DNA from: Pardosa pseudoannulata
Lineage: Eukaryota > Arthropoda > Arachnida > Araneae > Lycosidae
Length of the DNA: 64,000 nt
NCBI GenBank assembly: GCA_032207245.1
Contig: CM063506.1
Coordinates: forward strand, 39,616,342-39,680,341
Reading direction: 5' to 3'
The position numbers were made by a program, and so were the translations under genes. The notes beneath the pieces were generated by a model, which worked only from the letters and a program-made list of their open reading frames with translations, did not search any database and was not told where the DNA came from. Below, one piece after another: positions 38,440-51,483 of this stretch. Each line of letters begins with the position of its first letter. Position 1 is the stretch's first letter.

Positions 38440-38665
38440 TACATGCTAGTAGCCGTTCGGAATCGGCTTTCAGGTGGGTCTTTACATACCCTATTGGTTT
38501 GGTTTGGAGCGCTACGGTCTACTTTTTGCAATACCAGGGCTAATGAGACCTGCTGCTTAAAGCCGATTCCAAACGGCTACGAACATCCATGTCATAGGGG
38601 ATTCGAACCCACGAACTCCAGTACCGCAGGCCAGCACCCTAACCAATCGCCCATCTTTCGGATCC
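38440..38665 (-). mobile_element. tRNA-derived SINE, family B, with inverted repeat tail
   Basis: On the minus strand it reads GGGCGATTGGTTAGGGTGCTGG (A-box-like) and a perfect B-box GGTTCGAATCC (complement of 38599-38609). The body contains AAGCCGATTCC...AACGGCTACG. This copy also has a 22-bp inverted repeat with one mismatch (38449-38470 against 38559-38580) that is absent from the shorter copy at 58.1 kb. It is either a longer 3' end or a local inverted duplication. Confidence 0.78.
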
Positions 38666-38992
38666 TACCATATTGGATTTCTCCTGATCAATATTAAACA
38701 AGGAAAAGTAAAATTTCTTGCCGGATCGCAAGTTGAGAATGCTTAAAATAAAACTGTACCATGTGATAGAACAGCAAGTTCTCTAGGATGCTATAAACAA
38801 ATTTTTCTTTTTTTTTTATCTTTTTTTCAAAAAAATTATGACTCTTAAATGTTTCTATATTTGCGTTTAAAAAAAGTGAAACAAAATATCTCAGAAGTAA
38901 TTTAATATTAACTATATTTTTCTCGATTTCTTCTACATTAAAAGGTAGCATCTTAGAGAATTTGCTGATCTATCACTTGTTATTTTTTTTTT

Positions 38993-39335
38993 CAAGGATT
39001 CATAAATTGAGAGCTGGCAACAGAAAATTTTACTAAAAAGGATTTATAAATTGAGAGCCGGCCAGGGGAAATTTTATTTAAAAGGATTCATAAATTGAGA
39101 GCTCACCTGAGGAAGTTTTATTTAAAAATATTCATAAATTGAGAGCCGGCCGGAGGAAATTTTATTTAAAAAAATTCATAAATTGAGAATTGGCCAAAGA
39201 AATTTTTTAAAAAGATTCCTCAATTGAGATTCGGCCAGAAAATATTTTTTAAAAGTATTCATAAATTGAGAGTCGGCCAGAGAAAATTTTTTAAAAGGAT
39301 GCATAAATTGAAAGCCGGTCAGAGAAAATTTTATT
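38993..39335 (+). repeat. 43-bp minisatellite, eight units
   Basis: The motif attcataaattgagagccgg, followed by ccagaggaaattttatttaaaa, recurs at 39001, 39046, 39089, 39132, 39175, about 39217, about 39260 and about 39302. The 43-base period shifts frame each time, so the reading frame across its end (from 39224) is incidental. Confidence 0.92.
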
Positions 39336-39959
39336 TTTCCCATGTTAACATTGAACGAGACGAATCCAATATGACTAGTACAGTCCCAACTTTACAAGCA
39401 GGTTCCGATTTCATTTGGCCTCGTGTACCCCCAAAAAAAGTTAACAGTAAAACTCCTAACCAACCACTGAATTAACAAATTTAAATAATAGCTTCATAAT
39501 TCCTTCATTTTAAATACTATAGTTTTAATAACGATAAAAATTATGAATTGAAATATGAAATGAATTCCAATGTAAACATATAATTGCAAATTTTAAACCA
39601 TTTTTTTATTTCTTAAAATGAAAGCATAAAAAAAACAGTAATGAGGCTGTTGCCACGGAAGGAAATTTTAAACAGAATTTTTATTAACTACTTGTACGTT
39701 TCATTAAAAACGCTTGATAATTATTTTATTTTTTATAGTATACATTGATAATTCTAAGCTATATGAATTTTAGGTTAATGATCAGATAATATAATTTCAA
39801 CAATGACAGAAAAAGTTGAATTACTATAATCTTTTCTGTGCAGGTGAAGTAAACATCTGCAAAAGCATATTTTTTTCGGATACAACTAAAATCTTCATAC
39901 ATTTCCATGAAATTTTATATCAAAATAGCCCATAATATTGATCTATTGAGCATTCTGGG

Positions 39960-41035
39960 TTATCCATCATTTTGCTACTCTCACAAATGCACGCGCACAC
40001 AAAGCAATCTCTGGAACATCCGACAGTAGCCACTTTCACTTACTCAGTGGGTTCTTACCCAGCTTCTATCCACATTCCATCACACCTCAACTCTCCTCAG
40101 TTCAGATGCCTTTTTTTCCCTAAAAAGCATCAGTGATTTTTCTTTCAATTGCCGACTGACTATTAGCCCCACAAAGCATCAATCATCACGATTTTTCTTG
40201 ACCATTCCTCCCTTCAGCTCGATAAATGGTGATCACTTAAAAGTTCATCTGTCTTCTGTAGCTGTTTAAACGAAGAACCGAATTATATCGGAGCCATTTT
40301 TTTTTTCACTACTGTATTTCTGATCATTCGCAATTTCTTCGCTGTTGCTGTAGAAAAACATAGCAATTCATAATAATTTTAAAGCGAGATTTCGGCGTCA
40401 AACACTTCCAGGTGGATATCACCTATATTTCTGCTAATGAAACCTTCGAAAAACAAACGTGAAAGGATAATTTCTGAGAAGCAAAAAGTACAGTAATTTA
40501 TTGGTTTAATTTCATGAATGGATTTAGTGAAATGACGTTTCTTATTCCTAAAGATGATATATAATGATATATAGTCTTGTTTCAATAAATAATCGGAGAA
40601 CTAATGTTAAGGACAATATTAAATTCAAAATAATAAATTATTATTTTTAATTATATATATCTATATTTATATTTATGTTGTTTATATAGCTTTAAATTTA
40701 TTAGAAAAATACAGTAAATAATATCATCTCATTGAAGATACATAATATAACAATCCTAAGATATTTCTGGAACTAGTTTAATTAAATCAAATATATTTTA
40801 CCACTCCATTTATGCTCAATTTTTGCTAATGTGTTCTGTTGCCACGTGAAGAGAAATATTTGTTTATTTCTTCCCTTTGTGTTTTTCCTCCTCCATGTTC
40901 CAACTGACTGTCAATTCTTAGCTGCATCAATCATCGAGGTTCTTAGACTCCCTCACTCCGTCAAATAGTTGGTGATTGTTTAAAAGTCCATCTGTCTTCT
41001 TGGGGAAGTCGAACAAAGCTGGGGGCGTGACAAGA
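39960..41035 (+). promoter_or_regulatory. Two related intronic blocks sharing a CATCTGTCTTCT module
   Basis: At 40226-40262 the sequence tggtgatcacttaaaagttcatctgtcttctg occurs. At 40970-41005 tggtgattgtttaaaagtccatctgtcttctt occurs, and each is preceded by tgcatcaatcatc(a/g)- and cctccctt/ccctcact-type segments. A third copy lies at 44.9 kb. CATCTG is an E-box, but the longer shared block points to duplicated modules or an old repeat. Confidence 0.4.
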
Positions 41036-42984
41036 ATATTTATTTATATTTTAGCTCTTTTTTTATCGCCTACAAGAACGTGATTTACGTGATACTTATC
41101 TTCCATTATATTTTTTGATGAGTAGTTTCATCTGCTGAATTCTGCCCATGACACTTTAATGAAAAGTGTTTCATACACCAACGTGATAAAAATATTCAAG
41201 AGATTCGTACAATAGAGCTGACACCATGAACGGAATGATTCTGAATTCAAAATTAACAAAACTAATATCTTGCAGTCTTTTATCTCCAAATAGTTCGCTA
41301 GCCTTTAGTATGAATACGATTAAAACATTCATATGAAAATCATGATTTCGGATGTAAATACATAGACTCTCACATAAGTAACTGTAGTAGTTTCAGTTAC
41401 TGAAAATGACTAAATATAACAGATAAAGTAGGCTTAGTGCATTTCTGAGGGAGACTCTTTTTTGTTGCTGAATAAATGTTGCTTTTTCTTAGAGGACATA
41501 GTACCTTTCGAGACTTTAAAACTTCAATATAACAGCCTTTTTTTCAATTTCTCATAAAATAACATACTCTGCTTCTTTTAAAATGGATGTTGTACAAATT
41601 ATTTAACAACATTGTAACATTAAAGAAATTACTTAATTCTGTAATTCCAAGTAGTATATATTATGTATTAATATAAAAATTTAGACCAAATTTAAAAAAA
41701 AAAATGAAATTTATTTACCCACAAGATAACTTTTAAAATATGTGTATTAGAAACTAAATTTTTAGATTAGATTGAATTAAATTATTTAGTTTTATCATTC
41801 AAAGTTATATAATTTTCAACTTAAAAAATACAAGACAATTTAAAAGGAAATTTACTTACCTGCCAGATAACTTTTGAACTCTGTATATTAGAAGTTAAAT
41901 TTTTATCTCAAATTATTAAATAAATCAAAATTTCAAAGGTATATGTAATTTAAAATTAAATAATAAAATCTGATAAAAATTAAAATTTAATAAAAAACTG
42001 GAATTATTTTGTTTAAAATAGAAAAAAATGTCTCCAGTATTAATACAGTTAAGTTTTCCAAAGTGAAAATGATATTTAGTTTCTATTTGGCATAAAAATG
42101 ATTTTCTAATATTCAGATTTTAAACGTTATTTTGAGGGTTAAGGGAATTTCTAAAATTTTTTTCACTTGGTGTATACATTTCGAATTTTTGAAAGAAAAA
42201 TTACTTTATATGTGGATTTAATAGTATGAAATAATTTTTATACTATTAAATCCACATTAATGATCTATGAAAATGTGTATTATAAACAAAACAAAGCATT
42301 GTATGTCATATTCAGTCAAAAATAGATGCTATGTTGCCTTAAATAGTAACCATGAATAAAAACGATTTAGAAACAAGAAATATGCAAAATGACAAAACAC
42401 TTATATAATTGTACCTAATATTATATACTATACAGTAAAGTAAAGAGGTGTTAAAAGACATAAATTCATCACAGTAACGTTTATTCAATTTGTAATGGAT
42501 TTAAATTGACACCAATTTCACTTGAAGTTTAGAATAATTTCCACTTTAAAAAAAAGAGTCTTAATTACTTTTACAATCCGCAATTAAAATTAAGTTAGCT
42601 TCTGCAAGAAGTGATTAGAGTATTAAAATCTTTAAGCTTTTTTGAATGTTATTTAATTAATTTCCTGATTTTAGAACGAAAAGTAATTTGTAATCACATA
42701 TACAAATTAGATAAGAAATGACTTTTCCATTTCAGTTAGACACATCATTCATTCAAAAAAAGAGCAAAATTAGAACATTTCATTTTAAGCCTCCAAAGTG
42801 TGCTTAGAAGATAAAAATTTCATACATGCATCTTTAAAAAAATCAACAATTTTAGGGAATTTTGAAATAGATTTCTGTTAAAAGTTGATAAAAGAAAATC
42901 TATTGGTTGATTTCCAGGCAGAAATTGAGAAAAAAAAAGAAAAGAAAAGTCTTGCATAAGCTATACTGAAAAAATAATAAACTT

Positions 42985-44840
42985 ACCTTTGGTTTACCGA
43001 AAATAACTTACTTTCAACAAAATTATAATTAATAAATTCAGTTTCTTAATTTGCACTCTTGAAGGAAAGTCTGTTTCAGAATATACCATATATTTTTTTA
43101 ATCGTACTGCAGACATACACATGACTGTCAAGAAGTGAATAACAGCCCTGTACAGTTTAGAAACACACAATGTTTGTTGCTACGACGACTGATGTTCCGG
43201 ACCTATGGACTAAGGAGAAATTGATAACAAAAAACTTCATGAACTGTACCAAAAAAAGTACTCTTATCTTTTTTTTTTATCAAAAGAAGGTTACTTTCAA
43301 CAAGATCAAAACGTCACTAGTGTGATAATAATAATTAATTTAATTTCTTTATTTACTTTGTAGAATGAAAGTCTGTTTAAAAAATATAACATATTTTTTA
43401 ATCGTACTCCAGACGTACGCATGACTGTTAAGAAGTATATAACGGGCAGCCCAGTACAGTTTAGAAACACACAATGTTTGTTGCTACTACGACTGTAGAT
43501 GTTCCAGACCTATGGACTAAGGAAAAAATGAGAAAAAAAACTGCATAAACTGTACCAAAAAAAAGTACTCTTATCCTTTTTTTATTGAAAGAAGGTTCAT
43601 TTCAAGAAAATTGAAACGTCATTAGTGGGGTAATAATAATTAATTCAATTTCTTAATTTACTGTGTTAAAAGAAAGACTGTTCAGGAAGGATATTAAACT
43701 CATTTTCAAATTCTACTCCAGATTAAGGGCGGGGCTGTGAACAATCTAGGATGGGCAGACCAGTACAGGTCCAAAACACACAAAACATTACGGTAGTTTT
43801 TAGCAACATTAACAGTTGCTCTGTCAAGTAATGAATAAAAATTCAAATGGTCTCTACTCATTTATGTTATTAGGAAAACTAAGTTAATGTCAGGTAAAAT
43901 TTCATGATATATTATATTATATAGTTATCCGTTATGAAAATTTTTTACAAAATAGATGCAACATATTACAACAATTTATCTACAACGTAGTTAAAAGTTA
44001 AGATTGAAAGTAAAATCAATCAATCAAAAATGAGTGTATATCGTTTTAAAATGTTCTATCTTTTACCAATTCGTAATATACCATATTATATAGGTATCTG
44101 TTAGGAAAAAACTTTTTCATAAAATAAATTCAGCATATGACAGCCATCTACAACGTAGTTAAAATTAGATTGAATGTAAAATTCAACAATCAAAAATCAG
44201 TAGATGTCGTTTTAAAATGTTCTATCTTTTGCCAATTCGTAATATATCATATTATATAGGTATCTGTTAGAAAAAAACTTTTTCATAAAATAAATTCAGC
44301 ATATGACAGCCACCTACGACGTTGTTAAAGTTAGATTGAACGTAAAATTCAACAATCTAAAATGAGTAGATATTGTTTTAAAATGTTCTATCTTTTACCA
44401 ATTCGTAATATATCATATTATACAGGTATCTGTTAGGAAAAAACCTTTTCATAAAATAAATTCAGCATATGACAGTCATTTACAACGTACTTAAAATTAG
44501 ATTGAATGTAAAATTCAACAATCAAAAGTGAGCAGATATCGTTTTAAAATGTTCTATATTTGTCCAATCCTTAATAAAAAGCAATTATTAAGATAAATAG
44601 TTAAAAAATTCCATCAAGAACCCTTCACACGTATTAGAAGGGGTTGAAATGGATTTCTGTCATAACCAGAATAAAAAGACTATTATTTGAACTCTAAGAA
44701 GTTTAGAATCTATAAAAAAGAAAAACCTTCATAAACTGTTCTGAGAAAGGCCTACTCTTATCTTTGTTTTTCCGAAAGGAACTTACTTTCAGCAAAATTA
44801 AAACGTGACTGATGTGAGTTATTAATAATGCCACCACGAC
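42985..44840 (+). repeat. About 300-bp tandem units enclosing a 166-bp array
   Basis: Outer units with ttactttcaacaaaat begin near 43007, 43291, 43594 and 44783. They share gtactccagacgtac-catgactgt, cagtttagaaacacacaatgtttg and gtactcttatc. Between the third and fourth lies the separate 166-bp array (43885-44575). Confidence 0.8.
43885..44575 (+). repeat. 166-bp tandem array, four units
   Basis: The segment tgttctatcttttaccaatt begins at 44052, 44218, 44384 and 44550, exactly 166 apart, with tatctgttaggaaaaaac, ttcagcatatgacagcc and cgtagttaaaattagattgaatg in each. The constant spacing implies either recent expansion or homogenisation. Confidence 0.9.
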
Positions 44841-44879
44841 TCAGATAAAAGGCAGAATAAAAAGTATATTAATAAGCCG

Positions 44880-45440
44880 TAGGCCAGATATCTCTTGACC
44901 GCTTAAATGTCCATCTGTCTTCTGTCTTGAGAGGTTACAAGGAAGGGAGGACAACAAAGAAGAATTGAATAGAATGTTTTTCCCGCTATCATTCAACCAC
45001 TAGAACAAGAAGAGAAAAATCGATTGAGATATAGGGCGGGAATAACACTGGGTTCGATTTTCGTAGGAGGCCTTCTCTAATTAAATCAGTGGCAAACAAA
45101 GAAGGTTTTAATAAAGAAGTTCAATTAATGGAATAACCTTTTCATTATCTTTAGATTTGTATTGAAGACTGCGTCCAACGGAACGGCTTTCTTATTCTGT
45201 TTTCACTGTGAGCGAAGACTGGGATTATTTTGCTAATTAGTTAGTCTGTAACTGCAATATTTCATGCTCCAAATGAAGATAGAATTAATGATAATTTGAA
45301 AGGAATATATAGGGAGGATTTGCGGGACTCCGGGTAGCTTACATTTGATTTATATAAAAAAAAGCGAATTTAATTCAGCAGGATCCGAATATCTGCAATG
45401 TTTAATTTTCTGTGCTTGAATCAGACTTTGTTTGCAAGAC
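44880..45440 (+). promoter_or_regulatory. Intronic island with third CATCTGTCTTCT module
   Basis: Contains cttgaccgcttaaatgtccatctgtcttctg (about 44896-44927), related to the modules at 40.2 and 41.0 kb, followed by a G-rich aaggaagggaggacaac stretch and a block with cgtccaacggaacggctttc. It follows the last unit of the 300-bp array. No coding signal. Confidence 0.35.
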
Positions 45441-46519
45441 TTTCCCCTTTCAAATTAACTGTCTGATGTTTGGAAAGACATTTCGGACGTGATTTAATTT
45501 TTTTTAATCGCATTTTAAATGTTTCTTTGGTTTTGATATTTTAGGCACAAATGAAAAAGTATATATAATGGGTAAAAATGTTTTTGAATTTTACAGTTTG
45601 TTATTTCATGACATGAAATTTCAAAAGAGTTATACGATTGGAGATAAAAATAACTAATTTTAATGTTTACGTAGTTTTTAAACGTGTAAAACAAAATTGT
45701 CAGAATTCCATTTTATTCAATAATTCCAAAATAAATTTTTTGTATGGCATAGTTATGATTATAGAAGTTTTAACATATATGAACTTGATGCATCAAGTTT
45801 TTGCGCTTGCAAAAATTTGGTACCTTCCTTTTTTTTTCTTCTTCTTTTTCTTCTTCTTCTTATTATTATTGGAAGAGATAAAAAGATTACCAGCCCATTT
45901 CACAGCAAAGAATAATTCAGATTTAATGGTCATGTACACTTCAATTCACCAATCCTATATTAACTTTTTAAAACTATTTACCTATTTTTTATTTATTAGG
46001 AAATCACATTACATTAATAAATGATAATTATTGAGTAGAATTTAATTTCTTTAATATCTCTTTTGCGTTCTTTCTTTATTTTAGTTTCTGCTAGTGAGCG
46101 AAGTTATTATGCTGTATGCATAAAACCGTTTCGTTTAGTAAAGATTATAGAGCATTTCCTCAACTGTTTAAATTTAAGTTTTTAAACGATTGAATTTACA
46201 AAATGTGCTAACTTACTTAATTCGATACTTAAGTAAAGTTATGAGATTAATTATTATGATTAAATAAGTTCATGTTTAATTCTATGCTTATAAATTCTTT
46301 GCATTACGCGTATTAAAATATATCATATTACAATTCTAATATTTTCATGGTTTGTTACTAGTTATACCAAAAGCCTTGATATTAAACGACTAACATTAAC
46401 AAATTGTACTCTTGCTACGTTAGGTTTTGATAATTTAATACTATTTTGCTATTGAAATTTTTTATAAAGTAATAAATTTTTTTAAAACTATATCTAGTTT
46501 ATTATTTTTATTTAAAGTT

Positions 46520-46570
46520 ATATTTAGCCCTTTTTATCCCGACGGTACTTATCAGTACCGTTTCAATCAA
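46520..46570 (+). mobile_element. Possible decayed piggyBac terminus
   Basis: The sequence ttagCCCTTTTTATCCCGACGG is followed by the hairpin ACGGTACT-TATC-AGTACCGT (46542-46561). The layout of TTA(A), then CCCTTT, then a GTAC-centred hairpin parallels the left end of the piggyBac at 52.2 kb. No matching right end was found nearby, so this may be chance or a solo end. Confidence 0.3.
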
Positions 46571-46987
46571 ACACCTATATATTCCTAATAAAGCCTTTTT
46601 CCTGACGATACTCACAAGGACATGAACGATGCAGTTCCTACAGCAGAAAATAAATGACATCACCAATCAGGAATCCTTTTTACTGGCATAGTAGGGATTT
46701 TATAACTGGCGTACTACATTAAAAGGTCATTTTGTGGTAGATTTGATACACGTGTTGTTGTTCAATTGAGTAAATTTAGTGGTTTATTATCAGTTATATG
46801 GTACGACAGCTGGGAAACGTGTTGAATAGACAGAAAATTTACATCTATAGGATAGAAAGCTTTGAGAAATGGATCGAAAGAATTTTAAGTTGAGAACGCT
46901 TCTTTGATTAAGACATTTAGAGGCTGAGAAAAAGATTTTAAGGAATTAGAATAGGAGAGAGGAGGTTTTTAAGGAAATATTAAAGTT

Positions 46988-47004
46988 AAGTAATTTTGAT
47001 ATAT

Positions 47005-47090
<86 letters not shown>
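46988..47090 (+). repeat. Pure (AT)n microsatellite, about 100 bp
   Basis: About 50 uninterrupted at dinucleotides. Confidence 0.98.
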
Positions 47091-47091
<1 letters not shown>

Positions 47092-47589
47092 GGAACATAA
47101 ACTAAGCTTCTAAACAAAAAGTCATCAGGTGTGAAGGTATGAAAAGGAATCCTTTAAGTTATCAGAACAGACTAAATTTTATGTTTGCTAAGCATCAAGG
47201 AAAATGTTCAAAAGAGGCATAAACGTAAGAAAATTACGAAAAAAAAATAATAAAATCTCTTCAATGTCCTCACGAAGCAGTCATACGGACTCATTGCTCA
47301 ATATTTTCACACAATTCAGGTAGATAAGAGACTGACTTTTTTTACTATTATTTTTTAAATACTTCCTACTGAAGTTTCCACTAAATCCATACCCAAAGTG
47401 TAGATCCAATTCTAGATTTTGTCCTCGTTAATCACAGCCGAAAATGGTCTTGGCTATAATGAAAAACTGTAGCGATTAAATGAAACTTCTGTATCATTAA
47501 CAAGGCGAAACTGCTGAAATTGATTAGCTTCATTCTCAGAGAATTAGCATCAACACGACATCCATTTCCACAGAAGTTTCGAAATATAG

Positions 47590-47990
47590 TTGATGCATTG
47601 CCCTGCTTCAATGTTACAATTAGTTTTCCCTGGCTTTGAAAGCAAGATCACTTATTTCAGGCCCGTTCTTGCTACACATTTATTATCAAGTTTTATGGTT
47701 TTCTCTTACTAGAAGGAAATAGGACATTCAAAAAATTTAATTCCGTTCATCGATGATTTGAAATAAGTTCATGAAATTACACTTGAAATTATAAATTAAT
47801 TATTAAATATTGATAGCAGGAATTACGCTGGTTTATATTCGATACATTACTCCACTTTAATGCTACAATTAGTTTTCCCTGGCTTTGAAAGCAAGATCAC
47901 TTATTTCAAGCCCGATCTTGCTAAACATTTACTTTCAATTTTATGGTTTCTCTTACTTAGAAAGAAACAGAACATTAGTAAAATGACATT
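47590..47990 (+). repeat. Direct repeat, 249-bp period
   Basis: The segment acaattagttttccctggctttgaaagcaagatcacttatttca starts at 47616 and 47865. The second copy leads directly into the 115-bp array that follows. Confidence 0.88.
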
Positions 47991-48935
47991 CGTTTCTTAA
48001 ATAATTAAAAACAGTGCATAAAATAACACTTGAAAATTATAAACGTAATATTAAATATCGAAGGAAGGTGTTCCGTGATTTAAAGATGAATTAAACATTT
48101 TTTTCTTAAATAATTAACAAAGTGCATGAAATAACACTTGAAAATTATAAACGTAATATTATATATCAAAGGAAGGTTTTCCTTGATTTAAAACTAAAAG
48201 AGGAGTTAAATATTCTTTTTTTAATTAATTAAAAAAAGTGCATAAAATAACATTTGAAAATTATAAACGTAATATTAAATATCGAAGGAAGGTTTTCCTT
48301 AATTTAAAAATAAAAGAGAAGTTCAACATTCTTTTCTACAATAATAACTAAAAAAAAGTTGTTTAATAACTAAAAAAAAGGTGGATAAAATAACACTAGA
48401 CAATTTTAAACGTAATATTAAATATCCAAGAAAGGTTTTCCTTGATTTAAAACTAAAAGAGGAGTTAAACATTCTTTTCTTAAATAATTAAAAAAAGTGC
48501 ATAAAATAACACTTGAAAATTATAAACGTAATATTAAATATCGAGGAAGGTTTTCATTGATTTAAAACCAAAACAGGAGTTAAACATTTTTTTCTTAAAT
48601 AATTGAAAAAAGTGCATAAAATAACATTTGAAATTTATAAACGTAATATTAAATGTTGGAGGCAAGTTTTCCTTCATTTAAAACTAAAAGAGGAATTAAA
48701 CATTCTTTTCTTAAATAATTAAAAAAGGGCATAAAATAACACTTGCAAATTATAACGTAATATTAAATATCGAAGAAAGGTTTTCATTGATTTAAAACTA
48801 AAAAAGGAGTTAAACATTCTTGTCTTAAATAATTAAAAAAAAGTGCATGAAATAACACTTGAAAATTATAAACGTAATATTAAATATCGAAGGAAGGTTT
48901 TCCTTGATTTAAAAATAAAAGAGGAGTTAAAAATT
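47990..48935 (+). repeat. About 115-bp tandem array, eight units
   Basis: The anchor aaacgtaatattaaatatcg occurs at 48041, 48149, 48265, 48408, 48524, 48639, about 48753 and 48870. Each unit contains gaaggaaggttttccttgattt and an aaaactaaaagaggagttaaacattc tail. One unit is about 28 bp longer because of an internal duplication of aactaaaaaaaag. Confidence 0.9.
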
Positions 48936-49639
48936 TGATATTGAAAGTTATTTGTATCGGTATATTAGAAATAAATTGCATTTTATCAGAAATTTCTAAT
49001 TTTACAGGCGAGCATAAGATTCTTTTACACATTTATTCCAGAATGGCGTTTCAAGCGAAAACATATAAATGTCTTTGAGTTATCAGAGAGAACATGCTGC
49101 CTATAAACATTAAATAGTAGAAATAGGAGGTGTTATGTCCAAATAACTATCTTTTTGCATAATCGATGTTAGTTCATAGTGCTTTTTCCATTTCTCTAAA
49201 TATTTTAAATTTAGAAAACAGTGGTAATGCTTTTGTTACGTGACAGATGAGAGCAAATCATATCCAAGATGCGAGAATAGCTATTTGAAAAATGAACATA
49301 GTTCTCCTTATTTTCTATATACAAGTATATTTATTAAAAATAATACACATATACCACATGTATTATTTATTTTGAACAACCTAGATTCTACATAACGTTC
49401 AATAAAAATATATTAAGTAAAATAATTCGCATTTTTAAAAATCCATGCACAATTTTAAGAACAAGAATCAATTCTGAAAATATTTCGCAGTTCTCCGTGA
49501 ATCAACCTCTTTGTACCATTATAGAAATGCAGAAAAAGTAATTGTCTTACACAATGGAACTGGGAGAAAAAGTTAATATTCCTTTGAGGTAATAAGGCAG
49601 TCACTAATCAAAAGGTTCTGTCAGTTTTATTGCTATTAA

Positions 49640-50330
49640 TCTTCCCAAACTAGCCTTTTACCTCACCATTCGTCATGGAGCAGAATAGGATCAAATAAAA
49701 CAGCAAACGAAAAAATCCTTTCTCGTGAAATCCACTTGTCAGATCCCTGATGGCTGTAAACTGTTTATCTCACCATTTCGAACCAAAATAATCAATTTAT
49801 ATATCTGCAGATGTGAAAAACGATAAAAGCAATTGATACCATCATAGATATATAACCGTTTTCTCGGAGATCTCAAGAACTTTTTCCAACTGACCTCTCC
49901 CTTTTCTTGCTTCTGTTTATTTAGCTACCGAATTCTTTTTTTTCGGCCTGTAGATATATATTTCTTTTGTGTATTTTATTCTGTGGAACAGTCGTCGAAT
50001 ACCAAGCGGAAAAACTCCAAACGACAGAAAGATTAATCGCTTTTTCACACATCAAAAAATAAAGTAAAAAAAAAAGAAAAGAAAAGAAGAGATGAAGCAA
50101 GTGGGAGAGAGGAAAAAAAAAACTTGGAATACTTTTTCTCCGTTTCTGGCAAAGAGTGAGAATTGCATTGAGGAGAGTGAAAATCAGCTCACAATTCCTG
50201 CACCAGCCACCGTACTTCTTTTCTTTTCGAATTCTTTCATTCTGAAAGATCCACTGCAGTTAGTGGAAGTTTTGTTTTGTGCTTTTGGAGGAGTTCTGAA
50301 AAGTTTTGTATTTAGAAGTGAATAATATGA
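49640..50330. other. Slightly G+C-richer unique block
   Basis: Includes cagtcgtcgaataccaagcgg and ctgcaccagccaccgtacttc. A 77-codon + frame beginning at 50092 is not recognised. Possibly conserved non-coding DNA. Confidence 0.22.
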
Positions 50331-50763
50331 GGAAAATATAAAGGTTACTGCTGCTGCTTATTGTGTTTATGGTTTTCATGAAATGGTAATTTCGTATTCA
50401 CCTCGAAAGAAGCATTGGTAGTTTATTTTCGAAAATGTATTACTTTTCAAATATTTATTAATGCAGAGAGAGAAGGTAACGTAAAACGAGGAGTATAAAT
50501 TTTTTTTCGAGAACAAATTATATAAAACTTTTCTATATAACTAGAACATTTAACTAAATATTTAAGTGAACTCAACACATTTAAACCTTTAATTCAATTT
50601 TTTGATTTTTAAAATTTCTAGATATTTATAAATCGTTTAAAACAAACCCCAATGAAATATTATTACATGTAACACTGTACAATCTTTGCATTTAAAATCA
50701 CCGTTGAAAGGAACTGTAAAAACTTTAATTGTATTGTACTGGAAAGGGTTTTTCAACTTGTGC

Positions 50764-50768
<5 letters not shown>

Positions 50769-50802
<34 letters not shown>

Positions 50803-50822
50803 TATATATGTATGTATGTATG

Positions 50823-50888
<66 letters not shown>

Positions 50889-50937
50889 TACACATACATA
50901 TTTATATACATTATATATATATATTATATATATGTAA

Positions 50938-50985
<48 letters not shown>
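50769..50985 (+). repeat. (TA)n/(TATG)n compound microsatellite
   Basis: ta runs interrupted by a tatgtatg block (50807-50827) and by tacata variants, ending at the dispersed repeat copy 2. Confidence 0.97.
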
Positions 50986-50988
<3 letters not shown>

Positions 50989-50989
50989 T

Positions 50990-51394
50990 CAGGGGTTTTC
51001 AAAAGTTAAATCAAGGGTAAAAATTCCAGCGTCATTTTCAATTCCCCTTTTTAACCCCTAACCTAAATTGACCATTGGAGCTACAGGTTAAGCCCTCAGA
51101 GAAGGGGCCTGGCCAATTATAAACCTACATGGCCCTAGCGGATAATTTAGGAAATTTCCAAATAAAAAGGAGATACACGCTAGCGGAGACAGATTTTTCT
51201 AGAGATATTTTCTCACAGATGTTGACCCAGGTGTTACGTGTCTTGTACATAGAACTTCATGCTAGCTGACCCTTCAGTTTGTTCCTATGATGAAGTGGGA
51301 ACCCGTCCTTCAAAGTTATCTTAATAAAGGTCTATAGCTGAAATGGTATCATTTTTATGGCCATGACTGCAACCCCCATCGAGAAGTCCGTCTC

Positions 51395-51400
<6 letters not shown>
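50990..51400 (+). repeat. Dispersed repeat, copy 2
   Basis: This is a longer copy of the repeat at 150-400. Its left 200 bases (ccctcagagaaggggcctgg, agatacacgctagcggagac) are not present in copy 1. It ends in ctcattac followed by (AC)n(TA)n, a plausible microsatellite-type tail of a retroelement. Family unknown. Confidence 0.65.

Positions 51401-51482
<82 letters not shown>
51400..51482 (+). repeat. (CA)n(TA)n microsatellite
   Basis: Starts right at the end of the dispersed repeat (ctcattacacac), so it may be that element's tail. Confidence 0.97.

Positions 51483-51483
<1 letters not shown>

Noticed and set aside
39224..39475. 83-codon frame with KLRVGQRKFF-type repeats
   Set aside because: It arises from the end of the 43-bp minisatellite, whose period shifts the frame every unit.
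45638..46024. 128-codon + frame
   Set aside because: The middle is a run of Phe/Leu from a pyrimidine-rich stretch; AT-driven composition and no recognisable motif.
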